Below are positions 1 through 8,346 of a stretch of DNA of 12,829 nt, one piece after another (positions within the stretch are counted from its first letter, which is position 1; each line of letters starts with the position of its first letter). The notes beneath the pieces were generated by a model that was not told the DNA's origin, searched no databases, and saw only the letters and a program-made list of their open reading frames with translations. This stretch comes from Vulcanimicrobiia bacterium (GTDB taxonomy: Bacteria > Eremiobacterota > Eremiobacteria > Baltobacterales > Baltobacteraceae), in contig JAMXLG010000080.1 of the NCBI GenBank assembly GCA_024281135.1, positions 1-12,829 on the forward strand, read 5' to 3'. Position numbers and translations under genes: made by a program.

Positions 1-3000
1 AGGGTTACGTCATCTCCAATGACGACGAGTTCTCACCCGACGGGAACGTCGTGTACACGATCAACGAAGTCAACGTGGTCAAGGCCACGAACCAGGCGAC
101 GCTCAGCGGATCGACGCTGAACGATGCGGGCGAGACCTATACCCTGAACTCGCCGACAGGTTACGCGAGCACGCAACCTTCGGGCGTCAAGTTCAATACG
201 ACGAGCCACTCCTTCACGGTCGGATATAACGGCTCGCAAGTCACGTACACGATTTCAGGAAGCACGGTTACTGACAGCCGGACGCCCACCGACAAGTTCC
301 AAGCGACGGTTGCCGGCTCGATCGTTACGTTTGTCGATACCGTCAGCGGCGTCACCTTCGAGTTCGACGAGAGCGCAAACAACCCGATCACAGCGGAGTT
401 TACGTACGCCAACGACTTCTTCACCGATTCGATCGCCGGAAGAACGTTCTTCATCGACACAACGAGCAACCACGTCGAAACGCTGTCGTACCTGCCGGAA
501 GAGACGCAATATGCGTTCACACTCAGCAACGGTGTGACGTACTTGATCGATTACAGCGACGTTACGGTCGAGTTCCCGGTCATCTCGGGGGCAAACGTCA
601 ACGCGGGTGTAGCGACGGTCGGCACCGACATCTTCAGTGTCGAGATCAGCCAGGTCGAACCGGCGACCGGCGGTCCGGCAATTCCGGTCAACCAGAACTC
701 GTTCGAGATCAATGGGAACCTCTATACGATCGAAGGCAAGCCGAGCGGCAGCAATTATTCCTCTTGCTCGGTCGTGGGCGACGCGATCGCCCCGATGCCG
801 TTCCTGTCAGCAAACACGTTCAAGCTCACGGATCCAACGGTTACCTATACGCTGAACTTGGACGCCAACAACTTTCCCAAGACGATAACGGCGAGCTTTG
901 CGGTGCGGCCGAGCCGCGATCTCATCAGCATCAACGACAACGTCTATTTGATTACTTACAATACGGTGTCCACGGGCTCGCTGCTCGGGCAGGGGCAACC
1001 ATCGATTCCGATCGCGAACTCCGGCTTCAAACTCACGAATCCGTTTGACTCGACGACCGCGAGCTTCGTGTTCGACGATCTGGACATCTACGATGCCGGT
1101 TCCGTCGTCGGGCGGTTCCTCGTGTACGTTGCGCCGACGTTCTTCATCGGCAACGTGACTTACACTTTGAATACGACGTCGATGATCGTCACCGACAATA
1201 GCGATCGGCCTTATCCTCTCATCCCGAATCCGGCGATGTTCAGCATCAACGGGTTCAACTACGTGATCGATACGAACCAGACGCCGCACGCGATCGTAGG
1301 GAACAATAACGTCTCGCCGCTCTCCACCGACGTCACCGTGCAGAACGGTGCTTCGATTCCGAATTCAACCTTCACGCTGAACGGGCAGATCTACGCCTAC
1401 GTCGAGGATGCGCAGCGAAATCTGCTCGCGATCACGGGAACGCAGCTCTATCCGATCGCGCAGCCTGCTAAAACGTTTAGGCTCGACTCGAGTCTGATTT
1501 TCGCTCTCAGCACGACGGCGCCCGCGGCGGGAAGTTATCCGGGAACCGTCGTGCCGATCGGCACGATCTCTGCCGGAAGCACCGTTCTCAACCTCTACGC
1601 GGGAACGAACGAGTCGGGCGGAGCGGATTACTTCATGTACAAGAACGCCTTGTACACGCTTATCAAATCTGCCGGCGTGTATACCGCCGTGCAAAAGTCC
1701 TATACGGTTTATGTTTCTCAGCCGGTTTCGACTCAGCAGCAACTGGCCGTATTCGATCTTGGCGGCACAACCTACGTTGTTACCGACGGCACAACCGCCG
1801 GAACGAGCCCCGCAGCCGGAACCAATCCCGCGACAATGTGGGCGCAAACGGCGAGCACGACCCTCGAAACGCAGTTCGGTCTCGTCTACGGCTTTACAGC
1901 GAAGCCTACCATCGTTACGCAGTCGGCTACGACGCACGATTTCCAATTCATCGTAAAGAACGGGGCGGGCACGAGCACCGTGTACAACATTCTCTACACG
2001 GCCGGCAGCGACTCGAACATGGTGCAGGTCGACGTTCCGGAATTGTTGCCGACGTTTACCCAGGAGGCCGAGTTCGACTTCTACGTGGGCGCGCCACTCA
2101 CGATCGAGACCGGCGGCTACAATGCATTTACTGCGGCGATTGCGCCGACCGCAACGCCGGTCGAAACGTTCGCAGGCGCCTTCAGTACGCCGGTGACCTC
2201 GACCGACGCGTCAATCGATTCGCTGATTACGGCGCAAGGCGACTTTACACTCGAATTCTGGCATTCGATTCCGATGGTTCCGGTCTCGGGATACCATCCG
2301 TTTACGTATACGGCCAGCACCAACACTCCACTGGTCTACGATGTCGACGTCGACTTCCACGATGCTTCGACCGTTTTCGTACGGATCAACAACACGGTCA
2401 TGCAGGCGACCACCACACCGCCGGCATTCTCATCGCGCTGGCGCCATTTCGCGCTCAGCTACGATCAGCCGTATACGATGGTCTGCAACGGCGCAGGCTA
2501 TCAGGTCGCCAACGGAACGAATTACGATGTCGGCGGCGATTTCAGCATCGCGATGACGTTCGCGGCCGCCGACGTCGTGACCAATCAGGGTCTCCTCTAC
2601 AAAGGAACCGGTTCCACCAACACGACGCCGGAACTCGAAATGTCGTATCGGGTGGCCATTGAAAACGGAGCGGTCACGCTCATGCTGACCGATGGCGACG
2701 GAAACATTCAACAGGCCATTTCAGGTCCGCCGATCGTGGCAGACACGTACTACCAAGTCATTATCGTGAAGTCTGCGACAACCACCGCTACCGGCGCGTC
2801 GTCGGGCACGGATCCGTACGATCCGCCATTCGACACCAGCGAACTATCGTCCGCGGCGAGCGGCGGCACGACGGGAACGATCGGAGCATTGCCGACGTCG
2901 GGAACCGGCCCGATCAATATCACCGGCGTCGGCCCGAACGATCCGGGTGCAACACCGCAACTCACGGCCTTCCTTAAGAACATCAACGCTAAGCCCAGCC

Positions 3001-6000
3001 AAAACCCGAGCTACAATGTCATGATCTCGGTACGAACGGTCAACGACGACGGCACGTTCGGATCCTGGCAACAGGGAACGTTAACGCCGGTGTCCGTTAC
3101 CGACGCCGACGGGCTCAACGTCGCCGCAACGGGCGCAGCGCACTTGCTGATCGGCGCGGCATTTGACGACAACAACATCGAAATGGCGTTGGGAACCGCG
3201 GCCGGACCCGGCAATATTCGAGATGTGTACATCTTTAACAGTGCGATCAACTACCAAGGAATCAAATCGAACGGAACCATCATCGACATCGCAGACGCTA
3301 CGACACAAGATCTTGCGAAGGCCGGAATCTTGGGATATTGGCCGGTGGTGTACAATGCCGACGGCATCGTCGCTAACGTCTACAATACAACAGACGTCGC
3401 AACATCGACGAACGCCTCAGCGGCTTTTCTTTCCCCGCTCACAGGCCACGAACTGGAAGGCACCAGTCTCTACATCAACGGCTACAAGATGACGGTATCA
3501 CTTGCCACTTCGCAATCTGCTGCGACGGAGATGCCGTCTTATACGGCGGGCCAATCGCTGCTGGACTTCAACGCTGGGTCGTACAAACTTGAAGAGATCA
3601 GCATTTGGAGCATGGCGCGGGCCCAGTACCAGGTCCTCGACGACATGTTCGGGCGACTGATACCGAGCAACGAACCGTTCCTCTCAGTCTATCTCAGCGG
3701 TGAGTTCTCGTTGCAGGGCATCAGCGCGCCCGCTCTTCCGATGAACAAATACATCGACGGCATCCTCGTCCAAAACGCGGTCACGGTGCACGACTTCAAC
3801 TTCACATCCGCGTCGTTGGACCTCATCGGCAGCCCATGCGTGGGACGCTGCGGTCCGCTGATCACGCCAAACCTCTACACGCCGCCGGGCGTTGCGCTTA
3901 CCGTGTGCGACACCGTTCCGTATCTGACGAGCTATTCTATCACGCTCAATTCGACGACCGGAACGCTTGCCGGTGAGATCGACGAGGCCTACGTCTACAT
4001 CAAGAACAACACGATCATGCTCTACGCCGGCAAGAAGGTCGGCGATCTCACGCTCACGTGGATCACGCAAGAGCAGGGTAACGTGCAGGTTACCGGTTAT
4101 ATCGAAGGCGCTCCGCCCGCGCCGATGGCAAATCTCACCAAACAGCCGTCGTATGTTGGAGCTACGACGATTGCACTGACGGCGCCGACTTCGGTAAACC
4201 TGAAGTACGAAAACAGCAAAGACACGGCGACGGATAACAAGTTCACGATCGGCGATAACTTTGGAATCCAATTCGGTTTAGGAATAACCATGGCGCCGTT
4301 CGGCTTCGGCGTGAAGAGCGACGATAAGGAATTTTCGATAACATTCACCGCCGGTGACAAATACTCGTGGGAGTCGAACGACGAAAACACGGACGATAAG
4401 ACGGCGACTACCAACCTGGCCGAGTCCAACAAATACACCGTGAAGATGCAAGGGTGGGAGGCCCCATATACCAACGATCAATTCATGGCGAACCTCAACA
4501 CCGTCACGACGCCGAGCACCACTCCGGGAACGCCGGGCGCGAAGACGCCGATATTGCCGAACCCGAGCCTCGGCGGATTTACCACCTCGAACGCGGCCGC
4601 ACAGCTGCCGACAAGCGGCGTTACCGACGAGAAGTTTGGACAGCGTATGTTCGTGCCGTCGCCATATGGCCAAGCCTTTGTGACGTCGCAAACGATGGAT
4701 ATCTACCAGCAGACGCTCGTGCAGAGCAACACCGTCTACGGCTTCGTCGCCGTTCCGAACACACAAATTCCGCGCGATCTGAACATTGTATCGTTCCGTC
4801 TGAACAGCCAGTATATTCGGCCCGGATGCCTCGACGGTATGATCGGCTACGTCTACAACCCTGCAACACTCCCTGATGGAGAACGAACGTATACGACCTC
4901 TACGGGTCAAATGGAGCCGCTCTACGACGGAAACTTCTCGCCGGGGGTCGTCGGCCACAATGCCAGTTACATGCAAGTTGTTCAAGCCTATCAAGTGAAG
5001 AAGGAGATCGATCAGGAAGCGTTTGCAAACCTCGCGCTTTTCAACACGAAGTACAACGCGCAGGACAAGTTACCCGATTCCTCGTTGACTCCGGCGCTGG
5101 ATTTTTATGACGAGTACATCTGGTCGTCGCGCGGCGGCATTCAAGAAGTCAAGCACACGTACACGACGACGTATGAAGAAGCGCTGACTTATCAAAACAC
5201 GAGCACGGACGCGAATGCGCTCACCTTCGACCTCAAGCTCGCGACTGATTTCTTCACGCCTATCGACATCGGGTTCGAGTGGGATTGGCAGAAGAAGACG
5301 ACATGGAAGTACATGTACGACACCTCGGCGACTGCCTCGTTTGACGTAACGGCGACGTTCGACGGCGTCGAGACAGATACGCAGATGCGCTATGCGAGTA
5401 ACAATGACGCGCACTTCGTGATGAACTACAACTCGATGTACAATTCGAACAATCAGAGCGGCATCGAACTCGTTATCGGATCCGACGGTCTGGTCTATCA
5501 GGTCGTTCCGTCGGCGACGTCGGGTGCGGGACTACCGCTTTCGAACAACATCGATACCAGCATGTCGTATACGCAGCCGCAACCGTCGTATGCAACCGGA
5601 AACGCCGACGGTTTGACAGGCAATTTGGAACCGTACGACCGGCCGGGAAAAACGAGCCTGTTCCGGACGTACGTGTTCTTCTTGCAGCCGGCACAGGAGA
5701 ATGCGAGCGACTTCTGGACCACGGTCGTCGACCCGGTGTGGCTGGCGAACAGTCCGGATCCCGATGCCGCTGCATTGCGCACCGCGCAGGGCAATGCATC
5801 GCTTCCGTGGCGGCTGTTCTATCGCGTCACCTATTCGGAACGCTTCCTACCGCCGATCGCGACCGCATCGACGGCGATCCCGCAGATCACGCCGATCATG
5901 GCAGTACCCGTGCTGAATCCACCGACCGACTTTCTGTTCGAGCCGATGTCGGTGAAGACGCGGCCGAAGCACAATCCGGCAAACGATATCGAAGCCAACG

Positions 6001-6902
6001 TCGTTCTTGCATCACCGACGCAATCGGGCTCGAGTACAGGCCAACCCAACAACGTCATTCCGTTCGACCTGCTTAAGAGCGCATCGACGATCGTGAACTG
6101 GGGCGACTCGAACAACGCGAAGGTCCTCACGCAGTTGATCACCTCGGTGGTCGGCACGAATATCGTGCGGATGTCTGCGAGCACGTCGGAAGGCTCGACG
6201 CTCGTGGCTCAGGTCGCGGACCCGGTCAATGGTGGAGTCTTGTACTCGATCTATACCGATCCCAACGGTCTGACCGTGAACGTTCCGACAAACATGGGGA
6301 TCACGGTTTACGCCGACGTGAACGGCAACCCGATCCAATACTTCGACGGAAAGACGTACCACTCGCTGCAATGGGACTACATCGCTAGCCCTGACGGCAC
6401 CATCATGTACTACATTCAGCCGCCCTCGACGTACGATCAGACCACGTTCAATCTCACTGGAGACTACGACCTGTACAGCATGCCCGGCGACGAATGGCGA
6501 TACTACCTCGTCTCCGGCATGAGCTCGAACATGACGTCAAATGCGACGTTCGCGGACGAGGGGCCGTTCCTGAATTCCGCCGACTACGTCGGGTTCACGA
6601 TGCCTGCCGCGACGCACGCAACGAATGGCGCGGATCAAGTCGCCGGCTATGTTCTTGCGCAAGGCGTCGTGCAGTACCCCAACCTCAATACCAAAGCCGA
6701 GGTCTTTTCCGACGTTCTCGTCTATAAATCGATGGCTTTGCTGGATACGTTCCCGATCGGCGATCAGGAAACGTTGATGGCGTACCTTGATTCGCAGTAC
6801 CCGAATAGCCCGTTCGTCAATAACGACGAGATCAATCTCGTCTTCGCCCGGAACATTTCGTCATACATGAACGAGGTGCAACAAGCGCTCATCCCGCAGT
6901 AA
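1..6902 (+). CDS. Giant modular surface/secreted protein with LamG-like domains, 5' end outside window
   Basis: The frame is open from the left edge (first full codon at 3) to TAA at 6900-6902. The first possible start, GTG at 51, has in-frame coding sequence before it, so it is an internal valine and the gene begins upstream. About 2,300 residues are visible, rich in Thr, Ser, Asn, Gly and Ala, with only about six cysteines, as in extracellular adhesin-like proteins. Order of parts: degenerate beta repeats to about 2100; a LamG/concanavalin-like module opening with FTLEFW (2244) and WRHFALSYD (2439); a second such module starting GGDFSIAMTF (about 2532) and ending near DVYIFNSAI (about 3225); a LamG C-terminal half with LYINGYKM and LEEISIWSMAR (3453-3640); then an unassigned region with GYIEGAPP (4095), two aerolysin-like amphipathic segments (4191-4460, 5160-5370) and WRLFYRVTYSERFLPP (5808). 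No membrane anchor or sorting signal is visible at the C-terminus. Carbohydrate binding by the LamG parts is a family expectation. The overall function is unknown. Confidence 0.9.
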   Translation, partial: GYVISNDDEFSPDGNVVYTINEVNVVKATNQATLSGSTLNDAGETYTLNSPTGYASTQPSGVKFNTTSHSFTVGYNGSQVTYTISGSTVTDSRTPTDKFQATVAGSIVTFVDTVSGVTFEFDESANNPITAEFTYANDFFTDSIAGRTFFIDTTSNHVETLSYLPEETQYAFTLSNGVTYLIDYSDVTVEFPVISGANVNAGVATVGTDIFSVEISQVEPATGGPAIPVNQNSFEINGNLYTIEGKPSGSNYSSCSVVGDAIAPMPFLSANTFKLTDPTVTYTLNLDANNFPKTITASFAVRPSRDLISINDNVYLITYNTVSTGSLLGQGQPSIPIANSGFKLTNPFDSTTASFVFDDLDIYDAGSVVGRFLVYVAPTFFIGNVTYTLNTTSMIVTDNSDRPYPLIPNPAMFSINGFNYVIDTNQTPHAIVGNNNVSPLSTDVTVQNGASIPNSTFTLNGQIYAYVEDAQRNLLAITGTQLYPIAQPAKTFRLDSSLIFALSTTAPAAGSYPGTVVPIGTISAGSTVLNLYAGTNESGGADYFMYKNALYTLIKSAGVYTAVQKSYTVYVSQPVSTQQQLAVFDLGGTTYVVTDGTTAGTSPAAGTNPATMWAQTASTTLETQFGLVYGFTAKPTIVTQSATTHDFQFIVKNGAGTSTVYNILYTAGSDSNMVQVDVPELLPTFTQEAEFDFYVGAPLTIETGGYNAFTAAIAPTATPVETFAGAFSTPVTSTDASIDSLITAQGDFTLEFWHSIPMVPVSGYHPFTYTASTNTPLVYDVDVDFHDASTVFVRINNTVMQATTTPPAFSSRWRHFALSYDQPYTMVCNGAGYQVANGTNYDVGGDFSIAMTFAAADVVTNQGLLYKGTGSTNTTPELEMSYRVAIENGAVTLMLTDGDGNIQQAISGPPIVADTYYQVIIVKSATTTATGASSGTDPYDPPFDTSELSSAASGGTTGTIGALPTSGTGPINITGVGPNDPGATPQLTAFLKNINAKPSQNPSYNVMISVRTVNDDGTFGSWQQGTLTPVSVTDADGLNVAATGAAHLLIGAAFDDNNIEMALGTAAGPGNIRDVYIFNSAINYQGIKSNGTIIDIADATTQDLAKAGILGYWPVVYNADGIVANVYNTTDVATSTNASAAFLSPLTGHELEGTSLYINGYKMTVSLATSQSAATEMPSYTAGQSLLDFNAGSYKLEEISIWSMARAQYQVLDDMFGRLIPSNEPFLSVYLSGEFSLQGISAPALPMNKYIDGILVQNAVTVHDFNFTSASLDLIGSPCVGRCGPLITPNLYTPPGVALTVCDTVPYLTSYSITLNSTTGTLAGEIDEAYVYIKNNTIMLYAGKKVGDLTLTWITQEQGNVQVTGYIEGAPPAPMANLTKQPSYVGATTIALTAPTSVNLKYENSKDTATDNKFTIGDNFGIQFGLGITMAPFGFGVKSDDKEFSITFTAGDKYSWESNDENTDDKTATTNLAESNKYTVKMQGWEAPYTNDQFMANLNTVTTPSTTPGTPGAKTPILPNPSLGGFTTSNAAAQLPTSGVTDEKFGQRMFVPSPYGQAFVTSQTMDIYQQTLVQSNTVYGFVAVPNTQIPRDLNIVSFRLNSQYIRPGCLDGMIGYVYNPATLPDGERTYTTSTGQMEPLYDGNFSPGVVGHNASYMQVVQAYQVKKEIDQEAFANLALFNTKYNAQDKLPDSSLTPALDFYDEYIWSSRGGIQEVKHTYTTTYEEALTYQNTSTDANALTFDLKLATDFFTPIDIGFEWDWQKKTTWKYMYDTSATASFDVTATFDGVETDTQMRYASNNDAHFVMNYNSMYNSNNQSGIELVIGSDGLVYQVVPSATSGAGLPLSNNIDTSMSYTQPQPSYATGNADGLTGNLEPYDRPGKTSLFRTYVFFLQPAQENASDFWTTVVDPVWLANSPDPDAAALRTAQGNASLPWRLFYRVTYSERFLPPIATASTAIPQITPIMAVPVLNPPTDFLFEPMSVKTRPKHNPANDIEANVVLASPTQSGSSTGQPNNVIPFDLLKSASTIVNWGDSNNAKVLTQLITSVVGTNIVRMSASTSEGSTLVAQVADPVNGGVLYSIYTDPNGLTVNVPTNMGITVYADVNGNPIQYFDGKTYHSLQWDYIASPDGTIMYYIQPPSTYDQTTFNLTGDYDLYSMPGDEWRYYLVSGMSSNMTSNATFADEGPFLNSADYVGFTMPAATHATNGADQVAGYVLAQGVVQYPNLNTKAEVFSDVLVYKSMALLDTFPIGDQETLMAYLDSQYPNSPFVNNDEINLVFARNISSYMNEVQQALIPQ
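696..1520 (+). repeat. Degenerate beta-rich protein repeats within the giant gene
   Basis: The encoded protein reuses one short pattern: a hydrophobic-x-hydrophobic strand, Asn-Gly turn, and Tyr-containing strand. Examples are NSFEINGNLYTIEG (696-737), AMFSINGFNYVIDTN (1233-1277) and STFTLNGQIYAYVED (1365-1409). These alternate with a related form, NTFKLTDPTVTYTLNLDANN (813-872) and SGFKLTNP (about 1020), and KTFRLDSS (about 1470) looks like another copy. Weaker copies appear upstream from about 200 and downstream to about 1780 (FDLGGTTYVVTDG). The repeats are visible at protein level and not as DNA identity, so they are old or have diverged under selection. They probably form a stalk of beta-hairpins. 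Confidence 0.5.
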
Positions 6903-6914
6903 AGAAAATCGGTA

Positions 6915-6947
6915 AGGCCAGACCACCTGAATCTGGCTTCGGCTTTT
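6915..6947. terminator. Hairpin between convergent genes, possible bidirectional terminator
   Basis: GCCAGA (6917-6922) and TCTGGC (6932-6937) form a perfect 6-bp stem, extendable by G-T and A-T pairs to 6915-6939, with a 9-nt loop. A TTTT run lies at 6944-6947, set off from the stem by a few bases. On the other strand the stem is followed by a T-rich stretch (complement of 6903-6910). It sits 12 bp after the stop of the giant gene and before the convergent lipoprotein gene's stop at 7002. The T-tract is not directly adjacent, so the call is moderate. Confidence 0.45.
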
Positions 6948-7001
6948 GAATTGCAAATCCACTTGCGGCCTGCGCATAGGTATTAATCTGTACGATTCCG
7001 T

Positions 7002-8087
7002 TCATTGTGCCGCTACTGAGATGACGAATGCGTTTGGGTTCTCGATTGTCGCTCCGGCTACGAATGCCCCGCTTACCACATTGTAAGCATTGACAACTGG
7101 TGGCCCGCTGCTGCGCGTATAGAAAAACGCTTCGGTTCCGGCGCTATTAACCGCTCCCATATTAAACGCCAGCGAATTCACCATAAACTGTTTGATGATT
7201 TGCGCGGATGCGGAGTCGATTACGGTTCCTTGAGCCAAGTTATTCGTATCGAGGCCACCGACGACGATCGTGCGTTTATCGGTTGTTTCCTCAAAGTTGG
7301 CGTACAAGCTGGCGGTTGAGCCAAGCCCTATGCTTCCCGTCTGACTTCCGGTGACCGTATCGAAGATGGGGATGCTGAAAAAAGTGCCCGCGTACACATG
7401 GTGATCGAGCGGATCGAGCGCGATCGCGACCAGGCCAACGGAGGACGAAAATTGGTGGAACACCGACGTTGTTCCGCTGGTTATGTCAGCGCGGACGAGC
7501 TCGACCGGCAGATTGACTGCGACGAAGGCCGTGCTCCCGTCGTTAGACACGGCAACGAGCCCCAAACTAAAGTTTTCCGCGGGCAACGCAATCTTTTTGA
7601 TAACGCTCAAACTCTTCGGGTCGAATACATACAGATCCGATGCTGCTTGCGCCTCAACGACGGCGACGAGAACGGATCCGTTATTGCTCTCCTTGAGATC
7701 CGTAATCTGTCCGGTAAGTTGAACCGTCTTGCTCGGCGTCATCGACTGGGCGTCGACGGCCAACAGCGACGTGGTCTTGTTTGAACAAGAAGCGAGGTAG
7801 CTTCCTACTGCGGCATAAAGCGTTCGAGCGTCGGGGGAGAGCGCTAACGCAACAACATTCGGCCCCGACGTTTTTATCTGTCCAACTCTAGTCATCGAGG
7901 CCTGATCGTATGCGAGAATTGTCGGAGCATTCCAGGCTACGAATACCGTTTTTCCGGACGACCCGGTTACGCCACTGAAGCCCGGAACAGAGTTTGCCGC
8001 TTGGGGCGGCGTCGTAACCGATCCGCCTCCACCGCAGCCGGCCAAGATGCAAAGCGACACGAGTGTTGCAACCCGACCATAATTCAT
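7002..8087 (-). CDS. YVTN-type beta-propeller lipoprotein
   Basis: This 361-residue protein starts with a short lipoprotein signal: a hydrophobic stretch at residues 6-17 and a lipobox LAGC at 15-18, with Cys18 followed by four glycines and a Thr/Pro/Ala linker. It should be lipid-anchored in the cell envelope facing the periplasm or outside. The rest is a run of beta-propeller blades of the YVTN/surface-layer type, recognisable by repeated units such as GKTVFVAWN then ILAYD (45-61), VVALALSPDARTLYAAVG (78-95), DLYVFDPKSLSVIKKI, GLVAVSNDGSTAFVAV and GLVAIALDPLDHHVYAG. These proteins usually bind partners or act as scaffolds, and no catalytic motif is seen. The ATG start (8085-8087) is supported by GGAGGT (complement of 8096-8101), 8 nt upstream. 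It is convergent with the giant gene. It reads in the same direction as the AraC gene but lies 259 bp behind it, so it probably has its own promoter. Confidence 0.9.
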   Translation of the reverse strand: MNYGRVATLVSLCILAGCGGGGSVTTPPQAANSVPGFSGVTGSSGKTVFVAWNAPTILAYDQASMTRVGQIKTSGPNVVALALSPDARTLYAAVGSYLASCSNKTTSLLAVDAQSMTPSKTVQLTGQITDLKESNNGSVLVAVVEAQAASDLYVFDPKSLSVIKKIALPAENFSLGLVAVSNDGSTAFVAVNLPVELVRADITSGTTSVFHQFSSSVGLVAIALDPLDHHVYAGTFFSIPIFDTVTGSQTGSIGLGSTASLYANFEETTDKRTIVVGGLDTNNLAQGTVIDSASAQIIKQFMVNSLAFNMGAVNSAGTEAFFYTRSSGPPVVNAYNVVSGAFVAGATIENPNAFVISVAAQ

Positions 8088-8095
8088 TGCGGCGT

Positions 8096-8154
8096 ACCTC
8101 CGCGTCCGATAGCTTCTTCAGAATATCACGAATGTGCGGACGGTTAACAAACCG
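8096..8154 (-). promoter_or_regulatory. Putative promoter, inverted repeat and RBS of the lipoprotein gene
   Basis: Read on the minus strand, TGATATTCT (complement of 8120-8128) is an extended -10 element with TATTCT as the hexamer, about 33 nt before the ATG. A weak -35-like TTGTTA (complement of 8145-8150) lies 19 nt further up. The inverted repeat CGGTT-AACA-AACCG (8141-8154) covers that -35, as a repressor site would. GGAGGT (complement of 8096-8101) is a strong Shine-Dalgarno. The RBS is firm. The promoter and operator are inferred from consensus and position only. Confidence 0.4.
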
Positions 8155-8227
8155 GCCACAAGCTCGTTTCCAATTTCCACAATCGCTTTGACAAAAACTA
8201 ACAGGTACTTGGGGTGTTTAACAACGA

Positions 8228-8339
8228 GCGCGCCGTGAATTATCGATAACGGCCGACAGCAAGTCCGACCGACATTCGGCCAATGTTCACTGACATTGAC
8301 GTCATCCACATGTAGCCGTACGGTTTCTCGATTTGAGAA
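8228..8339. promoter_or_regulatory. Palindrome-rich stretch in the gap behind the AraC gene
   Basis: The gap 8088-8346 has no convincing gene. Its AraC-proximal part is crowded with dyad symmetries: TTATCGATAA (8240-8249), GGCCGA/TCGGCC (8251-8256 and 8276-8281), CAATGT/ACATTG with 6-nt spacing (8281-8298), TGACGTCA (8297-8304), CCGTACGG (8316-8323) and TTCTC/GAGAA (8325-8339). They could be regulator sites for the lipoprotein gene or RNA structure at the 3' end of the monooxygenase-AraC transcript. No T-tract follows the last hairpin in the AraC direction, so a classical terminator is not supported. Confidence 0.3.
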
Positions 8340-8346
8340 TGAGGAG

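Noticed and set aside
1838..2662. Long alternative-frame open reading frame (274 codons) inside the giant gene
   Set aside because: Arg/His/Asp-rich, low-complexity composition typical of an out-of-frame reading of GC-rich coding DNA, with no domain and fully inside a well-supported gene.
3684..4994. Antisense open frames of 195 and 238 codons opposite the giant gene
   Set aside because: Very arginine- and valine-rich products without motifs. The sense frame has clear LamG motifs through 3640 and structured sequence beyond.
8118..8309. 63-codon frame on the minus strand in the gap between the AraC and lipoprotein genes
   Set aside because: Composition is not absurd, but there is no ribosome binding site and its end runs through the likely -10 of the lipoprotein gene. 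No recognisable domain.
8325..8339. TTCTC/GAGAA hairpin just behind the AraC stop as a terminator
   Set aside because: Only a 5-bp A/T-leaning stem and no T-run on the AraC-transcribed strand.
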